From Amphirosellinia nigrospora (Eukaryota; Ascomycota; Sordariomycetes; Xylariales; Xylariaceae): a stretch of 64,000 nt of DNA. The DNA is taken from positions 7,760,193 through 7,824,192 of the forward strand of contig SCHM01000001.1 of NCBI GenBank assembly GCA_004123355.1. The letters are read 5' to 3'. Below the pieces are notes generated by a model. It was not told the DNA's origin. It searched no databases and saw only the letters and a program-made list of their open reading frames with translations. Positions 60,801 to 64,000 of the stretch are shown here, in pieces. Both the position numbers and the translations under genes were made by a program. How positions within the stretch are numbered: position 1 is the stretch's first letter; the number at the start of each line of letters is the position of its first letter.

Positions 60801-61514
60801 TTTATATAGAGAATTTTTTTATACGAAAAAAATTTTGCTATAATATACTATACAACTAAATTAAGCAAACATATTAGCCCGACTTTATTATACGAACAAT
60901 TAATACTATAATTAATAATTAGCTATTATATATATTAATATAATATTTAATTTTATATATAAATAATATTATAATTATAATATTAGTTTTTTTTTTTTTA
61001 GCTATAGCGTACTTTCGTACGATTATTTTTTTAATATAAAAAATCTAACGTAAAAAAAATATTAAATATATTAATAGCAAATATATAAATAAAAACGCCT
61101 AATAATATATTAAATTATTATTTTTTTAAAATATTTAATATTTATATAATTATACATAAAAAAAAAGTTAATAAATATAAATAAAAAAGCTAATTTATAT
61201 ATAATTATTATATATAATTTTTTTATTTAATTTATTTAAATATTTTAAAAGATTAAATAATACGTTATTTTTATATTTGCTACTATTATATATAAGTTAA
61301 ATTATTTTCGTATTGCTTTTTTATTTTTTTTTTTTTTTTTTTTTTTTTTACGCGCGTATATTATATTATATATAATATATATATATATATATACTTCGTA
61401 TATATATTCTAACTAATTTCGCAAACTTATATAATATTAAATTTAATAATTATTATATAATAAACATAATATTAGCAATAATATTAATAATAGTATTAAT
61501 AATACTAATAATAT

Positions 61515-61520
<6 letters not shown>

Positions 61521-61556
<36 letters not shown>
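61521..61556. repeat. (ATT)n microsatellite
   Basis: About eleven tandem ATT units in the AT-rich block, preceded by an irregular TAATATTAATAA stretch. Confidence 0.7.
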
Positions 61557-61559
<3 letters not shown>

Positions 61560-64000
61560 AAAGCTTTTTAAGTTTTTTTAAATATTATACTAATAAATAA
61601 TTAAAGTAAAATTGCTATTATTATTAATAATAGCTACCGTTAAACTTATTAACCCTATTAAGGTCTTTTATTTATATTTTATATTTTTTGCCTTTAATAG
61701 TAATATAGTTTTAAAACTTCGTACGTTTAAAAATAGCAGCGCTATTAAAATTTATAGCTTTTTTACTAAAATTAAGCTATAAAACTTTTATACTAACGTT
61801 ATATATAAACGTATATATATATTTTTATTTATTTATTTTATACGAATAATTTTTAATATATATTTTAGCTAATTTATTTTATTATATAATAAAATAAAAA
61901 AATACAATCGTTTTTATTTTTTCGTACGATATTATTTTCTAAGTATTATTAACTACTATTTATTAATATATAAGCAAAATTATACGTTAAAAAAAATACT
62001 TTTATACGATTTTTGTTTAAAATTATAGCTAAATTATTATTTTATACTAAAATAGTTTATATAACGGTTATATTAATTATTAAAATATTTTATTTAATTA
62101 ATATTATATAATATTAAGTTTTTAAAGCAACGTTTATAGCGTTTATATATAACGATCGTATAATATTTATTATTTTTACTATATATATTTAAGTTTAAAA
62201 GAAAAAAAAAAAAAAAAAAAATTATACGTATTATTTTCGGGGTATAAATTTTAATTATTATTTTTGCTATAATTTTCTAACTTTTTTACTATTTATATAT
62301 AATATTTGTTTTTTTAAATATTTATATATATATTATTTTTATATATATTTAGCCGCTATTTATTATATAAATATATTTTTTATAATTTTTTATAAATATT
62401 TTAATTTATATAAATAGCTTGTTATAAAAACTAAAGTTTTTAATACTTAGTTTAATATATGTTTAATAAATATATTAGCTAAATTATTTTTTATTATTAT
62501 TTATTATATTTTAAAAATTTTTTTTTTTATATAATTTTTAAAAAAATATAATATTTATTATTAATTTTTTTTTTAAATTATTTTTAATTTAACTAAATAA
62601 TTATATAATAATTTAAAATCTAAATATAAAATAATTAATATTAAAAATAAATTAAATACTTTTATAACTTTTTAAAATATTATATAAAAAAAAAATATTA
62701 TTAAACTATTAACTATATTATATAATTTATAGCTAAAATATTTCGTATAATTTTTTTATATTTATTTAAATTTTAATATATAATATTATTTTCGATTTTA
62801 AAATTTAAATTTATTATTTTTTATATAAGCTTTAATTATAAATATAATAATAAATTTAAATTATAAAGTTATATTTATATTATTATAAATAATTTATTTA
62901 TAAAATAAAAAGCTTTATATAATAAAAATTAAAAAATAAATATAAACTTTTTCGATAGGTTATTTTTTTTATTATTTAATTTATTTATTTAATATTTAAT
63001 TATATAATTATAGCTTAATAATTAAGCTATAATAATAAATCGTATATAGTTTTAAATTATATATTTATAATATATATTTTTTTAATTTATTAAAAAATAT
63101 AAGCTTAAGTAAATTTTTTTATATAAAAGTTAATTTTAGCTAAATTTTTAGCTTAATTTTTTAAATTATTATAATATTTTATTTATATAAAAAAATTTTT
63201 TTATTATTAAACTTAAATAAATATTTAAAAAATAAAGTTTTTTTAACTTTATATAAAGTTTATTTATTTAAATTTTTTTTTTTCGCGTAACGAAAAATTT
63301 AATATAATAAAACTTAACGTATTATTTATTTATATTTTAATTATTTTAAAAATATTTAAATTATTATATATAATTAATAAATATAAATTATATATAAATA
63401 TTTATATTTTAAGTTTTTTTAATAATATTAATAATATATTTTAAACTAATATAGTTTAAATTTAGCTAAACTATATAAAAATTATATAATATATAAATAG
63501 TTTTTAAAAAAATTTTTTTTTAGTTTTAAAAAAAATAAATAATATAATATTATATAATTTATTTTTTAATTAAATATAAACTTAAATATATTTTAAGCTT
63601 ATATAAAACTTTAAAATTTTATATAAAAATAAAACTAAATATTAAATTAACTATTAATTTATTTATTAAATCGTTAATAATTAAATTAAAATAATTTTTT
63701 TTTAATATTTTATATTTTTATATAATAAATTTAAACTTTTATATAGTTTTATATAGTTTTTTTTTTAATTTTATATATAAATAAAACTTAAAATATATTT
63801 TTTTTAAAATATTTAAATTATATAATAAATTTAAAAACGTTTATATAATAAGTTTATTAATTTTTATTATTTAATTTTTTAAATAGTTTATTAAAAATTA
63901 TAATAATTTTATTTATATATAGTTTAATTATTAATTTAAAAGTTTATTTTTTTTTATTAAAAACTATAATATTTAATATATATATAATAAATATTTTAAA

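Larger units (their letters stand above)
51790..64000. other. AT-rich, RIP-like degenerate block
   Basis: Over 12 kb of almost pure A and T with stops in every frame and no open frame of length. The few remaining C and G lie mostly as CG, GC or CT/AG; CpA and TpG are scarce by eye, the signature of repeat-induced point mutation acting on CpA. No domain of the original elements can be read, and I name none. Embedded are a minisatellite at its left edge, an un-mutated LTR-like insertion at 56358-56708, long poly-A/T runs (for example 57031-57083 and 61318-61349), and (TAA)n runs near 57830-57864 and 61521-61556. It runs past the window end, so it could be a pericentromeric, subtelomeric or interstitial AT isochore. 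Confidence 0.85.

Overview
The window is nuclear DNA of a filamentous ascomycete (Pezizomycotina). The genes carry short 50-110 nt GT-AG introns. The gene set is fungal: homoisocitrate dehydrogenase, a CYP505 self-sufficient P450, a GPI-type aspartic protease, RAX1 and a COP9 subunit. An AT-rich block of the kind made by repeat-induced point mutation (RIP) closes the window. Short introns and intergenic TAGGTACCTA palindromes fit a Sordariomycete-like genome, but I cannot name a species.

Layout. 1-8.6 kb is conserved housekeeping DNA: LYS12 (+), MEF1 (-), a yapsin-like aspartic protease (-). 8.6-14.5 kb is gene-poor, with two copies of a dispersed repeat and three weak small gene models or remnants. 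14.6-18.2 kb is a CYP505 P450-reductase fusion gene, followed by a tRNA-Leu(CAG). 18.9-29.8 kb is gene-dense: a LigD-type 3'-phosphoesterase protein, a head-to-head pair of SprT-like metalloproteases, CHK1 and UBC11 head-to-head over a promoter with two MCB boxes, and RPL31. 30-34 kb is an accessory island with a third copy of the dispersed repeat and broken, unrecognised genes. 34.5-44.4 kb holds RAX1, CSN7, a CCC2-type copper ATPase and an unknown membrane protein. 44.4-51.5 kb is accessory: a P450 relic, an intact FAD oxidoreductase and a divergent MFS transporter, possibly the residue of a small metabolic cluster. From about 51.8 kb to the end the DNA is almost pure A/T apart from a degenerate minisatellite at its border and one un-mutated 351 bp LTR-like insertion.

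Nearly every conserved multi-exon gene, including essential ones (RPL31, MEF1, CHK1, UBC11), needs one or more single-base corrections to give its family's protein. Most are a missing base in a short homopolymer, often of G or C. I read this as residual indel error in the assembly, not as mass pseudogenisation. Gene spans below are given across those breaks, with the positions stated.
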